Shown: positions 1 to 8,600 of the stretch, piece after piece
Layout of the letters: every line of letters starts with the position of its first letter
Numbering within the stretch: position 1 is the first letter of the stretch
DNA from: Diaphorobacter ruginosibacter
GTDB lineage: Bacteria > Pseudomonadota > Gammaproteobacteria > Burkholderiales > Burkholderiaceae_C
NCBI RefSeq assembly: GCF_014395975.1
Contig: NZ_CP060714.1
Span: 3,100,001 to 3,164,000 of the forward strand
Length of the DNA stretch: 64,000 nucleotides
Reading direction: 5' to 3'
Notes under the pieces: generated by a model
Databases searched by the model: none
Seen by the model: only the letters and a program-made list of their open reading frames with translations
Told to the model about the DNA's origin: nothing
Position numbers and translations under genes: made by a program

Positions 1-798
1 GCAAAAAAAACAGACAATTGATGTCCTAATTACTAAGAAAATCAATGGTTCTGACAGCTTTTTCCCCGGCTGTGGTGACATTCTGATGGATTGTTAACAA
101 GTGAAAAGACGTATTTGAGATAGTAGGTACGACGGTCCTATTCTCTATAAATCAAGTTGTGTGCCCCCCAGGTCCAGGGAGCGGATCAAGATATCCATTG
201 GCTCTCTCAGCCCTGTCGGGCGAGCCTTGGACTTGCGGTGTAAACCAGTCCAAGTTTTTATCCGCATCCCCCGGACAGATCGTGACGTTGTTTGTACAAG
301 TTAATCTGTGGAGGGCACGCAAAAAGCTCTGGGCCTTGTTCTGGCATAGGTACGTTTGCAAACAGCCTGGGAGCGCTTGAACAAGGTGTTTGCAACACCT
401 TCTGAAGCGGTGCCGCATCGGACAGCCATCCATCGCAGCCTTAAATGCGCGCCTTCATCGCGCACGGCGCCAGAAGTGAGTTTTTCAGCCCCCCCCTCTA
501 GACCAGCCCGCATCCGACCGCCATCACTTACAGCTTTTTTCTGAATTTCGACGAAACAAGCGCCTTCCCTGACAATATCTTACACCCCGCATCTGGCTCC
601 CCATCCACTAAACAGCCCATGGAAATCCATATTCCATAGTGGGCCTTATCACTCCTGAGGCGCCAAAGCAAGCAATGCTAAAAAACCTCCCAAGACATCA
701 CAAAATCAATGAAAAAATAAATTAACCAAACATCAATAAAAAGAAAGCACCCATAATTTCTTGCCTATACCTTTCCAAAATAAAGATGGAGTAATCCA
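1..798. other. Gene-poor 800-bp leader region
   Basis: No open frame here has a convincing start, ribosome site or recognisable protein. The short frames on both strands overlap one another and read as noise. The last 100 bases before the gene at 799 are AT-rich and probably hold its promoter, but I cannot assign -35/-10 boxes with confidence. Confidence 0.5.
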
Positions 799-3021
799 AT
801 GCAGTCTGTCTTGACGCAAAAACGCCAAAAAAGAACACTTCTAAAAAGCCTGGTAGCAACTGTGCTTGCATGCTCATTGTGCATGGCATATGGTGCTGTC
901 TACACCCCAGACAATTTCGCATCTACGGGCGGCACCAATCTTGAAACCTACGCAATGGTTAAGGACAGCTCAGGCCGTGTGGTTATCGGCGGAGCTTTCA
1001 CAACAGTACAAGGTCAAGCGGGCTATCAGGGGTTGGCGCGATTCAATGCAGATGACTCGTTGGATACCTCCCTCAAGGTGGCCACCAATTTATTTGTAAA
1101 AACTCTTGCAGTGCAGGCTGATGGGAAGATATTGATTGGTGGCGCTTTCACCGCCGTTATGCCGACAGGTGCTTCCACTTGGACACCCTTTTGGGGAATT
1201 GCCCGCCTAAATGCCGACGGCACGCTGGACGCCAGTTTCCAGAACGCGCCTGCAGGGAGAGTCAAGGCCAATGGCAATGTGCGCAGTATCGCTGTGCAGC
1301 CGGATGGCAAGATTGTCATCGTGGGCTATTTCAACGCCATCGACGGCACTCCTATCAATCGTATTGCGCGTCTAAATGTCAATGGCACCTTGGACACCAG
1401 CTTCAATGTGGGAACTGGGGCCAACGATGGCGTTGAGGATGTGAAGCTGCAAGCCGATGGCAAGATCGTGATTGCAGGATCGTTCACCCAGGTGCAAGGC
1501 ACCACCATTCGCGGAGTAGCGCGCTTGAACGCCGACGGCACGCTGGACACAACCTTTGTGCCAAATGCAAATGCACCATCGGCCCCTAATGGTTCTTCTG
1601 GTGGATTGTTCCCCGTGTACCAAATCGCAATCCAGGCGGACAACAAAATCGTGGTCAACGGGGGACCACTTAAATTTGCCGACGAGTGGCATCGCGGCGT
1701 GGTGCGGCTGAACGCCAATGGAACACCCGATACCGCCTTCAATCCATTCATCAATGATTGGGGCTACTCTATTGCACTGCAAACGGTAGGGAGTGAGGAG
1801 AAGATTCTCGCTGGCGGCCGCTTCACTGTAGTGGGGCAGCGTGATGTTGCGACCGATGCTACTGTCGGCACGGACGTTGTGCGATACGGCATTGCCCGCT
1901 TCAATGCCGATGGGACTGTGGACGCGGATTTCGATACGTCCAATGGCACCAATTTACCAGTATGGGCCGTGCTGCCCAATAGTGATGGCACGGTCTATTT
2001 GGGTGGCGCATTTACCAGCGTGGCCGGCATGGCGCGCAATGGCATTGCGCGCCTGAAGGAGCTTGATCCCACGACTCAAGTCATCAACTTTGTTCAACCA
2101 GATCCAGCCGTCTATTCAGCAATGAATGGTGCCACTGTAACCTGGACAGCTGCTCCACCTACCAGCAGCAGTGCAGGCCTACCGGTCACATATAGTAGCT
2201 TGACAGCATCTGTCTGCACCGTAAACGCATCGACCGGTGTGGTAACTCTAGTCACCCCAGCAATTTCTGGATTGTGCACGATTGAGGCAAATGCAGCTGC
2301 TGGAACACAAGTGATCGGTGGAACTACATACAACGTCAAAGCAGCAGCTCCGGTGCAACAAAGCATGCAAATCGATGCGCCGCCAGATCAGAGCATCACG
2401 TTCCCAGTACAAACCACACCACGCAATGTGACAAGTGGAACATTCAGCATTGATCCCGTTGCTACTGCCAGCTCGACGTTACCCGTAACCTACTCCAGTC
2501 TGACCCCTTCCGTCTGCACAGTGTCTGGTACTACTGTGACGCCAGTAGCTGGAGGTCTTTGCACGATCGCAGCCAATCAGGCTGGAGGCACGGTGGGCGC
2601 CGTAGCATTCAATGCCGCACCCCAGGTTTCCCAGAACGTGACAGTGCAAAGTGCACAAACCATTAGCTTTCCGGCTCAAACCGCGCAAAGCGTAGTAACT
2701 GGAAGCTCATTTAATTTGGCTCCCGTGGCCACTGCCACTTCTGGCTTAGCAGTTACTTATACAAGCCTCACTCCTGACATATGTACGATGGCAGGAAGCG
2801 CTGTGCGAGTCTTAGCCACTGGCTCCTGCATCATTGAGGCAAATCAGCTCGGCAATGACTACTTCACTGCAGCAACTCCTGTGAGCCAATCTGTATCAGT
2901 CACTGCGTTGCCTGCTCCTGCTGCCACTCCCGTACCAACGCTCGGCGAATGGGGCCTGATCGCTCTGTCATCGCTACTCGGGATGTTCGGGCTCACGCGA
3001 AGCCGTAGACGTGCCAGCTAA
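799..3021 (+). CDS. Delta-60 repeat protein with IPTL-CTERM sorting signal
   Basis: A 740-residue predicted exported surface protein. The N-terminus has a basic stretch, then a hydrophobic signal segment (about residues 15-33, ending near AYGAVYTP). Residues 40-430 carry successive delta-60 (beta-propeller-like) repeats with the cadence DGKIxIGGxFT followed by RLNADGTLDxxF; about seven are visible. Residues 440-700 hold three similar beta-sandwich-type repeats built around VTYSSLTxxVCTV. The C-terminus is a textbook IPTL-CTERM tripartite signal: VPTLGEWG, a hydrophobic helix, then RSRRR. In other bacteria this tail is cut and anchored by exosortase H; no exosortase gene lies in this window. 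The ATG has GGAG 8 bases upstream. A strong terminator follows. The cell-surface role is inferred; a ligand or function cannot be read from sequence. Confidence 0.9.
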   Translation: MQSVLTQKRQKRTLLKSLVATVLACSLCMAYGAVYTPDNFASTGGTNLETYAMVKDSSGRVVIGGAFTTVQGQAGYQGLARFNADDSLDTSLKVATNLFVKTLAVQADGKILIGGAFTAVMPTGASTWTPFWGIARLNADGTLDASFQNAPAGRVKANGNVRSIAVQPDGKIVIVGYFNAIDGTPINRIARLNVNGTLDTSFNVGTGANDGVEDVKLQADGKIVIAGSFTQVQGTTIRGVARLNADGTLDTTFVPNANAPSAPNGSSGGLFPVYQIAIQADNKIVVNGGPLKFADEWHRGVVRLNANGTPDTAFNPFINDWGYSIALQTVGSEEKILAGGRFTVVGQRDVATDATVGTDVVRYGIARFNADGTVDADFDTSNGTNLPVWAVLPNSDGTVYLGGAFTSVAGMARNGIARLKELDPTTQVINFVQPDPAVYSAMNGATVTWTAAPPTSSSAGLPVTYSSLTASVCTVNASTGVVTLVTPAISGLCTIEANAAAGTQVIGGTTYNVKAAAPVQQSMQIDAPPDQSITFPVQTTPRNVTSGTFSIDPVATASSTLPVTYSSLTPSVCTVSGTTVTPVAGGLCTIAANQAGGTVGAVAFNAAPQVSQNVTVQSAQTISFPAQTAQSVVTGSSFNLAPVATATSGLAVTYTSLTPDICTMAGSAVRVLATGSCIIEANQLGNDYFTAATPVSQSVSVTALPAPAATPVPTLGEWGLIALSSLLGMFGLTRSRRRAS

Positions 3022-3037
3022 TTGGCTCTCGATATGC

Positions 3038-3067
3038 AAAGCCCGCCCATAGCCCGGCGGGCTTTTC
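3038..3067 (+). terminator. Intrinsic terminator after the 799-3021 gene
   Basis: A GC-rich hairpin (GCCCGCC paired with GGCGGGC, short loop) followed by TTTTCTT, 20 bases after the stop codon. Confidence 0.8.
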
Positions 3068-3334
3068 TTCATGCCCGCGATTCCGGTATATCGGCAAAAA
3101 TGTGGCATGTGGGGTCTCTGGCGTTCCGCACATATCCCATTCGCGAACGGCCCGTGTTGAAGCAACATGGATAGAGCTCTTGTCAAATCTCTTATTCACG
3201 ACATCCACAGGGGACATCAGGCGGGTGGGATCGCAGAACGCCGCGCGGATCTCGGATGCCGAGACGCCGAAGTGAGCGCGCTGTATGACTTGACCCACGC
3301 CGACGCCGCCTGCTCGGGAAGCCTGCCGGGGCGT

Positions 3335-3445
3335 GAGCCGCCCATAGGCGGCTCTCTGTTCAGCGTTGACGCCTGCGGCTTCGCACCAGCCCGACCATAG
3401 TCAGCAAGGAGGGCAGCGATGTCAGCCCCACACTCGGAGAACAGG
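3335..3445 (-). pseudogene. Remnant of an IPTL-CTERM gene end plus its 3' hairpin
   Basis: Read on the minus strand, this segment keeps the decayed end of an IPTL-CTERM gene: a WG-like start, a leucine-rich helix (LPSLLTMVGL), RSRRRQR and a stop at 3360. It is followed by the same untranslated tail seen after the IPTL-CTERM gene ending at 28619 (GAGAGCCGCC, tetraloop, GGCGG). The hairpin is at 3335-3354. The VPTLGEWG box itself is degraded. Everything upstream of this tail has been replaced by the zinc-ribbon gene, which now reads into it in frame. Confidence 0.6.
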
Positions 3446-3743
3446 AATCAGAGCCGCAGTGCTTGCACTTCCTGGCTTTGACCAGAATGGGTTCTGCGCA
3501 GTAAGGACAGTCCTTCGTAGCCTGCACCATGGGCTGGGCGATGGGGTGTAGGCCGCCTTGCCGCGGCTGTGCTCGCCCCAGGCCTCCAAAGATCATCTGG
3601 AACCAGAATTTCCAGAGCTTGATGAAGCCCCATACCGGGATGGGCAAAAAGATGATCAGACCCAGGACGACGCCTCCCCCTCCACTACCTGCCATAGCGA
3701 TGTTGGGCATCCACACCCAAGGCAACAGACGCTCCAAGCGCAT
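3360..3743 (-). CDS. Membrane zinc-ribbon protein, copy 1, fused to an IPTL-CTERM tail
   Basis: 127 residues. Residues 1-20 are partly hydrophobic, residues 22-50 form a glycine-led membrane segment (GGGGVVLGLIIFLP then WGFIKLWKFWF), and residues 78-97 hold a zinc ribbon CPYC-x10-CKHC. A second copy at 20736-21041 is very similar through CKHCGSD but stops two residues later. Here the frame instead runs 28 residues into the decayed IPTL-CTERM end described separately, so the C-terminus is a recombination product. Starts match: MRLERLLPW with AAGGAG upstream in both copies. The gene is divergent from the XRE gene at 3873. The function is unknown; a membrane-anchored metal-ribbon sensor or anchor is possible but unproven. 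Confidence 0.7.
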   Translation of the reverse strand: MRLERLLPWVWMPNIAMAGSGGGGVVLGLIIFLPIPVWGFIKLWKFWFQMIFGGLGRAQPRQGGLHPIAQPMVQATKDCPYCAEPILVKARKCKHCGSDSCSPSVGLTSLPSLLTMVGLVRSRRRQR

Positions 3744-4120
3744 GCGCGCACTCCTTTTCTTGGTATTCGGTACGGGGAGATGCTGGGCCGATGCCAGATT
3801 AGGTTTCTTCCTGCACCAATATGTGAAGCAAACTCCGTAGATGTAAATTTATCAAAAACAGATGCTTAGGGAGTGTCTGCCAAACCCACTCCCCCTACTC
3901 ATCTTCCCGATCCGAACAACCTGCGCGATGTGTTTGCGTACTGGGTGCGTCTCAAACGCGTTGAGAAAGGCTGGTCGCAGGAGCGCCTGGCGCTCGAATG
4001 CGAATTGGACAGGACCTACGTATCAGCTGTGGAGCGGTCCCGCTGGAATGTGTCGCTTGCCAATATCGAGCGGATCGCGCAAGCGCTGGATGTGAAAGCC
4101 TGGACATTGATCAAACCACC
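3446..4120. repeat. Zinc-ribbon/XRE module, direct repeat copy 1
   Basis: About 675 bases that recur in the same orientation at 20744-21418 with a constant offset of 17,298. The block therefore has no net insertion or deletion, only scattered substitutions. It contains the zinc-ribbon gene (minus), the shared intergenic region and the XRE gene (plus). Confidence 0.85.
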
Positions 4121-4130
4121 TAGCATCTAG
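3873..4130 (+). CDS. XRE-family helix-turn-helix regulator, copy 1
   Basis: An 85-residue stand-alone DNA-binding protein. Residues 18-78 form a Cro/C1-type HTH: FAYWVRLKRVEKGWSQERLALECELDRTYVSAVERSRWNVSLANIERIAQAL, where WSQERLA is helix 2 and DRTYVSAVER the recognition helix. It probably binds the intergenic region and controls the divergent zinc-ribbon gene and itself (inferred from arrangement). The reading frame opens at a GTG directly abutting AGGGA, an unusually tight spacing, so translation initiation may be non-canonical. The product differs from copy 2 (21171-21434) at only a few positions and at the last residues. Confidence 0.8.
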   Translation: MSAKPTPPTHLPDPNNLRDVFAYWVRLKRVEKGWSQERLALECELDRTYVSAVERSRWNVSLANIERIAQALDVKAWTLIKPPSI

Positions 4131-4554
4131 GACAACCAATGGGTGCCTCTAGCGCATCCGAAACTACAGTAGCTTGATAAGGCTGCGCGCCGTTCAGCAA
4201 CACCTAGGTACAGGTTCAAGTCCTGTCGGAGAGGCCATTGCCTTGCAATGAAACCAATGACTTAGGCTTTTCTCCATCCCATCGGAGACTTTGCGGGAAC
4301 TTTTTCCCAGCCTCGCAGCCACTTTCCACACACTCCAATGTGGCCCCAGAACGGCTCGCCAGACGCTCGCACACCGCTCCAGAGCGAGGCAACCGACGCA
4401 CTGTAGCGGCGCTAGGTGCATGACTGTCGACAATGGGAATGGGTGTGGCTGAAAAGCAAAGTAAGTGTCAACAATACTTGATGGACAACCCTCAATTTGC
4501 AAAAACTAATAGGCTAATAACATCAGTTAATTTTTGCGATTTCTGAGGATCAAG
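4131..4554. other. Intergenic region with a tRNA 3'-end-like fragment
   Basis: No gene is supported here. The only structure seen is the tRNA-like 3' fragment at 4210-4237. The last 20 bases carry the TGAGGA ribosome site of the next gene. Confidence 0.5.
4210..4237 (+). other. tRNA 3'-end-like fragment
   Basis: The sequence folds as a T-arm (ACAGG, loop TTCAAGT, CCTGT) followed by a 7-base acceptor-like strand, a discriminator G and CCA. I could not find a matching 5' acceptor strand, D-arm or anticodon arm upstream, so this is at most a fragment. Such 3' ends are often left as attachment sites by integrating elements (inference). Confidence 0.35.
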
Positions 4555-5942
4555 ATGCGAACGACCAACAAGATCTGGACACTATGCGGAGCATTGCTGG
4601 CTTGCGCGGCAGCCTATGCTGAAGCACCAGTGATGGCAAATTCCCAATATTTCACCGGCTGGCAAATGGCCAAGTTTGGGACACGAGTCACTACACCGAC
4701 TGCGGGAGTTCCAATCAATGCGACCCTAGGAGGTGTCGCATTCGAGATCAACACTCTGGACCCAGCTCCAAGCCAATGGAGAACTTGGGGTGGCAGCACG
4801 GTCACCAACTTAATGGGTTCAACTGATCTTCCTCCTAACATTGGCCTTCCTACAGAACCAGGAAATGTGTGGGAAGTTGGTGCTGGCGAAGTTTCCGTGA
4901 AATTTCAATCCCCTATGGTTTGGGGCACGACCTTGTTCAGCCATGATTTCGACAGTACCGATGCTATGGAGTATCGCTTCTACCGTTGTGACGGTACTCA
5001 AATTGACGCGACCGCCGTTGAATTTTTGCAGATAGCAACAGCGAACAACCCTGTGCAAACGCCCCCGTTGCGGGCGCTACGGACTCCTTCTGGAAATTGG
5101 CGAGCCCTGTCGCTGGTGGTATTCCTGGCGTTACTGCGGGCCTGATCGTTAAAACTAACGATGTCTGTGAAATCAGATCTAAGGAGCTTGGCCTGCCTCG
5201 ACATTCCACTGTCGACATGATGCTCGGCATCCCGCCAACCCCCAACCCGATCAATGACACTGGCAACACCACTCAAGGCCAGCCGGTGACTATTGACGTG
5301 CGCTCGAATGACACCACCTCCTCGCCCGCTACTAGTCTGACAACGCCAACCATTACACAGCAACCTACTAATGGATCCGTCACCATTGATGGTTCCGGCA
5401 ACGCTATCTATACGCCCAATGCAGGCTTCTCCGGCACCGACACATTCACCTACCAAGTGTGTGTGCAGACAGCACCAACTCAGTGTAAGACTGCGACAGT
5501 GAGTGTGAGTGTTCTGGGAGTTAGCGCCTCCGCAGACTCAGCCACAACAAAAAAAGATACTCCGGTGACGATCAGCATTCTGGGCAATGATGCGTCTACT
5601 GCCCCTGCCAACGCACCACTGGCCGGTGTGGCCACAGAAGTTTCTGCTCCTGCTCACGGTACGGTTGTCTATAACGCCGATGGCACTGCCACGTACAATC
5701 CGGCCACTGGATTCACAGGTATAGATACCTTCGAGTATCAAATTTGTACAGTACAAGGACCGTATCCTCAACCTGCGTGCGCTACGGCAAAAGTAACCGT
5801 AGTTGTGAATTCTGGCACCACTAATCCAGGGAGCAACAACGCCACGCCGGTGCCGTCGTTGAACGACTGGGGGCTCCTGCTACTCTCTGCCTTGACGATC
5901 GGATTTGCAGGATTCTTCACAAGAAAGAGAATCACTGAATAG
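4555..5942 (+). pseudogene. Frameshifted IPTL-CTERM surface protein
   Basis: Two overlapping frames make one protein. Frame 1 from ATG 4555 (TGAGGA ribosome site) encodes a signal peptide (LCGALLACAAAYAEA) and a domain up to about residue 167. Near 5056-5060 the frame must change: a missing base in an A run would convert CAA-ACG to CAA-AAC and restore a continuous reading through NAPVAGATDSFWKLASP. The second frame (open to 5942) carries two Big/cadherin-like repeats with the pattern PVTIDVxxND, GSVTIDxxGNAIYTPNAGFSGTDTFTYQVC, each about 90 residues. It ends in VPSLNDWG, a hydrophobic helix and TRKR, a variant IPTL-CTERM signal. It is either a true pseudogene or a sequencing error; the intact reading would be about 460 residues. 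Confidence 0.75.
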
Positions 5943-5947
5943 TAATC

Positions 5948-5972
5948 AAGCCCACTTCGGTGGGCTTTTTTG
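5948..5972 (+). terminator. Intrinsic terminator of the frameshifted IPTL-CTERM gene
   Basis: AGCCCAC, loop TTCG, GTGGGCT, then a run of T residues, 7 bases after the stop codon. Confidence 0.85.
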
Positions 5973-6038
5973 TGCACGAAGTGAATCGCCCCGGGATTGA
6001 ACTGCCCCCCATAAGTTGGACAAACTTCAAGGCGTTTC

Positions 6039-6269
6039 ATGAAGGAGTACAAAACGGAGTTCAAGCTGGAAGTGGTCCAAAGCTTCTTGGCAGGCGAAGG
6101 CGGCGCGAAGCTTTTGGCTCGGCGGTGGTCGGTTCCCGAGGAGAAGATCCGCACATGGGTGAGCCACTACCGCCTGCACGACATCGACGGTTTGCGCCCT
6201 AAGCGCAGCGCGTACAGTGCGCAGTTCAAGTTCCAGGTGCTGGCTCATCAGGTGATCTTGCCCCTGTAG
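6039..6269 (+). pseudogene. Truncated IS3-family (IS150-like) orfA
   Basis: The first about 70 residues of an IS150-group OrfA: MKEYKTEFKLEVVQSFL, then an HTH segment (EEKIRTWVSHYRLHDIDGL) and the second HTH start (AYSAQFKFQVL). A GAAGGAG-like site overlaps the start. The frame ends abruptly at about 6250 where unrelated DNA begins; OrfA of this group is normally about 170 residues. Confidence 0.7.
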
Positions 6270-6294
6270 TCCCGGACCCTGTCCATTCGCTACA

Positions 6295-6420
6295 TTAGCC
6301 CTCGTGGGCGGGGTGATTCTGCCGTCTTCGGAATTCCCTGGGCGACATCATCTTCAAACTCGAGAATGGATGGATTTCGTTGAAGTGCTCGAACGCGTCT
6401 GGCAACTGCGCCAGCAGCTG
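6295..6420 (-). pseudogene. C-terminal remnant of an IS2-like orfB
   Basis: On the minus strand the last about 35 residues read FEHFNEIHPFSSLKMMSPREF and stop at 6295. This matches the conserved end of IS2-subgroup transposases (NEVHPHSALKMKSPREF type). The upstream catalytic part is missing. Confidence 0.6.
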
Positions 6421-6609
6421 CGCCGACAAAGCGCGTCTGATGCAAAAAATGGGGCTGCATGCGTTGATCCGGGCGAGGAAGCGTTCTTGGCGTGTCCCGA
6501 GCACGGACGATGTGCAGGTACCCAACGTTCTGCAGCGTGACTCCCGAAGTGGGCGACCGATATCACCGAGTTCAATGTACGCGGCCACAAGCTCTACCTG
6601 TCGGCCTGC
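6421..6609 (+). pseudogene. 5' fragment of IS150-like orfB, out of frame
   Basis: One frame contains ARLMQKMGLHALIRARKRS and PNVLQRD, typical of the region before the DDE core in IS150-like OrfB. A frame change near 6545 is needed to join TDITEFNVRGHKLYLSACMD, the first catalytic block (DIT), which continues into the next feature. Confidence 0.55.
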
Positions 6610-7431
6610 ATGGACCTGTATAACCGCGAGATCGTAGCGTACCGCATGGCAAGGCGGCCGGTCTTCGAGATGGTTTCCAGCATGCTTGAGGCCGCGCTCT
6701 CGCGGACCAGTTGCGCCGCTGGCCTGATCGTGCACTCCGACCAAGGTTGGCACTACAAGATGCAGCCCTACAGAGCGATACTGGCGAGTCATGGTGTCAA
6801 GCAAAGCATGAGCCGCAAAGGCAACTGCTTCGACAACGCAGCGATTGAAAGCTACTTCGGCACACTGAAAGCCGAGTACTTCCATCTCGACAAACCCGAC
6901 AGCATTGATGCGCTCGAAGCGGGCGTGCATGATTACGTCCACTACTACAACCACGAGCGCAACCAGCTCGAGCAGCAAGCGCAGGATCTGCTGGCAAACG
7001 ATGCGGACTACAACAACCTGATGTCGCTGCCAGGCGTCGGCCCCATTACTGCATTGACCATCCTGGCGGAGGCCGGGAATCTGCGCCGGTTTGGACATCA
7101 TCGCCAGTTCCTGAAGTTCTGCGGCTTTGACCTGGCCAAGAGCCAGTCGGGTGTCCATCGCGGTCGGGAGCAGCTCTCCAAGCGGGGCAATGCCCGTCTG
7201 CGCCTGGCATTCTGGTTGGCCGCCGTCGAGGCTATTCGAATCCGCGAGAACTCGTTTCGGGAGAAGTACGACCGATACGTCAGTTGCAACCCCAAGGACC
7301 CCGACCTCAAGCGCAAGGCGCTCAAGGCCGTGGCGGCCAAGATGGCGCGCATGGCGTACGGAATTATCAAGAAGTTGAAGTCCCCACGATTTCCTGAGCC
7401 AGTCAGAAGTAGAGGTTGGGGAACAGTTTGA
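6610..7431 (+). pseudogene. Chimeric transposase: IS150-like DDE half joined in frame to IS110 C-terminus
   Basis: Residues 1-117 are the catalytic half of an IS3-family OrfB: HSDQGWHYK, SMSRKGNCFDNAAIESYFGTLK and HYYNHER, the normal end of the integrase core. The frame then switches without a stop to residues 118-273, the transposase_20 (IS116/IS110/IS902) C-terminal domain: LMSLPGVGPITALTILAEAG (HhH-like), FLKFCGFDLAKSQSG, KRGNARLRLAFWLAA. The junction is near 6960. The two families use unrelated chemistry (DDE versus DEDD), so the product should be non-functional. A first ATG is available only because upstream parts are lost. Confidence 0.75.
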
Positions 7432-7870
7432 CACGGTACTCGACAGGCGGGATTCGGCCGAGGGCTTCGTGAGGTCGATGGTGGTTGTAGCGGTACAGCC
7501 AGTCGACCGTCATGTCACGTACCTCCTGTAGGTTGTCAAAGACGTAGCAATCGAGTACCTCGGTACGATAGGTCTTGTTGAATCGTTCGACATAGGCGTT
7601 CTGCATAGGCTTTCCAGGCTGGATATGGTTAAGGGCAATGCCCTTGGTCTGCGCCCATTTCGCTAATGCATCGGCGATGAACTCGGGCCCGTTGTCCAGG
7701 CGAATCGACACCGGCGCACCTCGGACTTCCACCAACTCGTTCAAAGCTTGAATGACACGCGAAGCAGGCAGACTGGTATCGACCTCGATGCGCAGACCCT
7801 CACGATTGAACTCGTCGATGACGTTGAAGGTCCTGAAGCGCCGTCCCGACCATAGTGCATCGACCATGAA
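7403..7870 (-). pseudogene. C-terminal half of an IS3-family orfB
   Basis: About 154 residues of an IS3-family transposase core: VIDEFNREGLRIEVDTSLPA, RLDNGPEF (second catalytic Asp), QPGKPMQNAYVERFNKTYR (catalytic Glu) and YNHHRPHEALGRIPPVEYR at the end. The sequence type resembles the IS407/IS2 side of the family. The N-terminal half and first catalytic Asp are lost at about 7870, where phage-derived DNA begins. It overlaps the end of the chimeric ORF by about 29 bases. Confidence 0.7.
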
Positions 7871-8149
7871 GTCGCAGCGCTACCCCTGGCTGGGCTGGCC
7901 TGCAGCCTGTAGCGGTTGTTTGATGCGCGCTGGCATCTGTGGAACCAGCTCGTGGCATACGCCCACGCGCACCCTCGCATTCAGCGCAGGGAGGCGTTCT
8001 GCAAGGCGAAGTTCAAGGACTGGACGGGTGATTGGCGCCCGCGCTCCTGTAGCTTTGATGGCGCACCTGAGGTGCAAATTTCTGACGCTGTGCGCAGCCG
8101 CTTGACTGCCGAGAGCATTCGCCGTGCGAAATCGAGGGCGGCCGCATGA
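7871..8149 (+). pseudogene. 3' part of a phage replication-region gene
   Basis: The open frame gives WNQLVAYAHAHPRIQRREAF, KFKDWTGDWRP and ends KSRAAA, with its TGA overlapping the ATG of the primase-like gene (ATGA). The coupling shows it was the upstream partner in a phage operon. The 5' part was removed by the transposon fragment ending near 7870. No function can be assigned. Confidence 0.5.
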
Positions 8150-8600
8150 CGACATTCATCAACTTCGCTCGGGCTCACGGCGTGGACATTGCCCCGGGCA
8201 AGCTGTACGCCAGTGAGAAGGTCAAGCGTTGTCCTACGGAGGCTCACCCACGCAGCAAAAACAGCGCGTACTTTTGGGATGGGCAACGGAGCTGGGTGTT
8301 CGCCTGGGATGGTGAGGCACGCGTGCAGTGGTTCAACGACCCGAACGCGAAGCCATGGACAGAGGCGGGAAAGGCCGCATGGCGAGCAAAGCGTGATGCA
8401 GCCCGAAAAGCAGAGGAGTAGAAGCGCGGGCGCGCCGCCGTGTTAGCTGCGGAGACGCTGCGCGAGACCAAGCCGGCCAGGCACAACTATCTGTACCTGA
8501 AAGGCTTCACTCAAATGGAGGGGCTGGTCGCTCCTGATGGTGCACTCGTTGTGCCCATGCGGGATTGGAAGACCAACGAGGTGCGCGGGGTTCAGTGCAG
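8146..8600 (+). pseudogene. Phage Toprim-type primase, N-terminal part with internal stop
   Basis: Starts ATG overlapping the preceding stop. Residues 1-91 look like the N-terminal, zinc-binding-type region of phage primases (FARAHGVDIAPGKLY; KNSAYFWDGQRSWVFAWDGEARVQWF). A TAG at 8419-8421 interrupts, but the same frame continues past it as LYLKGFTQMEGLVAPDGALVVPMRD, the conserved segment preceding the Toprim core. The frame is lost near 8600, before the Toprim catalytic residues. It is therefore a nonfunctional remnant. Confidence 0.6.

Larger units (their letters stand above)
5982..7870. mobile_element. Mosaic of nested insertion-sequence fragments
   Basis: Pieces of different transposons lie end to end: a 13-base IS terminus (TGAATCGCCCCGG at 5982, also at 17060); an IS150-like left end (near 5999) with a truncated orfA; the 3' end of an IS2-like orfB on the minus strand; an IS150-like orfB fragment joined in frame to an IS110 C-terminus; and an IS3-family orfB C-terminus on the minus strand. 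None of these elements is complete, so the region is inert unless helped in trans. Confidence 0.75.

Noticed and set aside
152..544. Several overlapping 60-90 codon frames on both strands
   Set aside because: They overlap each other, have no ribosome site and no protein-like composition.
3068..3334. Frames of 70-100 codons between the two hairpins on both strands
   Set aside because: No start signal and no family; the plus and minus readings conflict. One minus frame has a mildly protein-like stretch, but not enough to call.
4131..4237. Complete tRNA gene
   Set aside because: Only the T-arm and 3' acceptor strand are present; no matching 5' acceptor strand upstream.
6295..7434. A 379-codon minus-strand frame across the transposon mosaic
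   Set aside because: Except for its last about 35 residues (IS2-like end) it is the antisense of the chimeric transposase.
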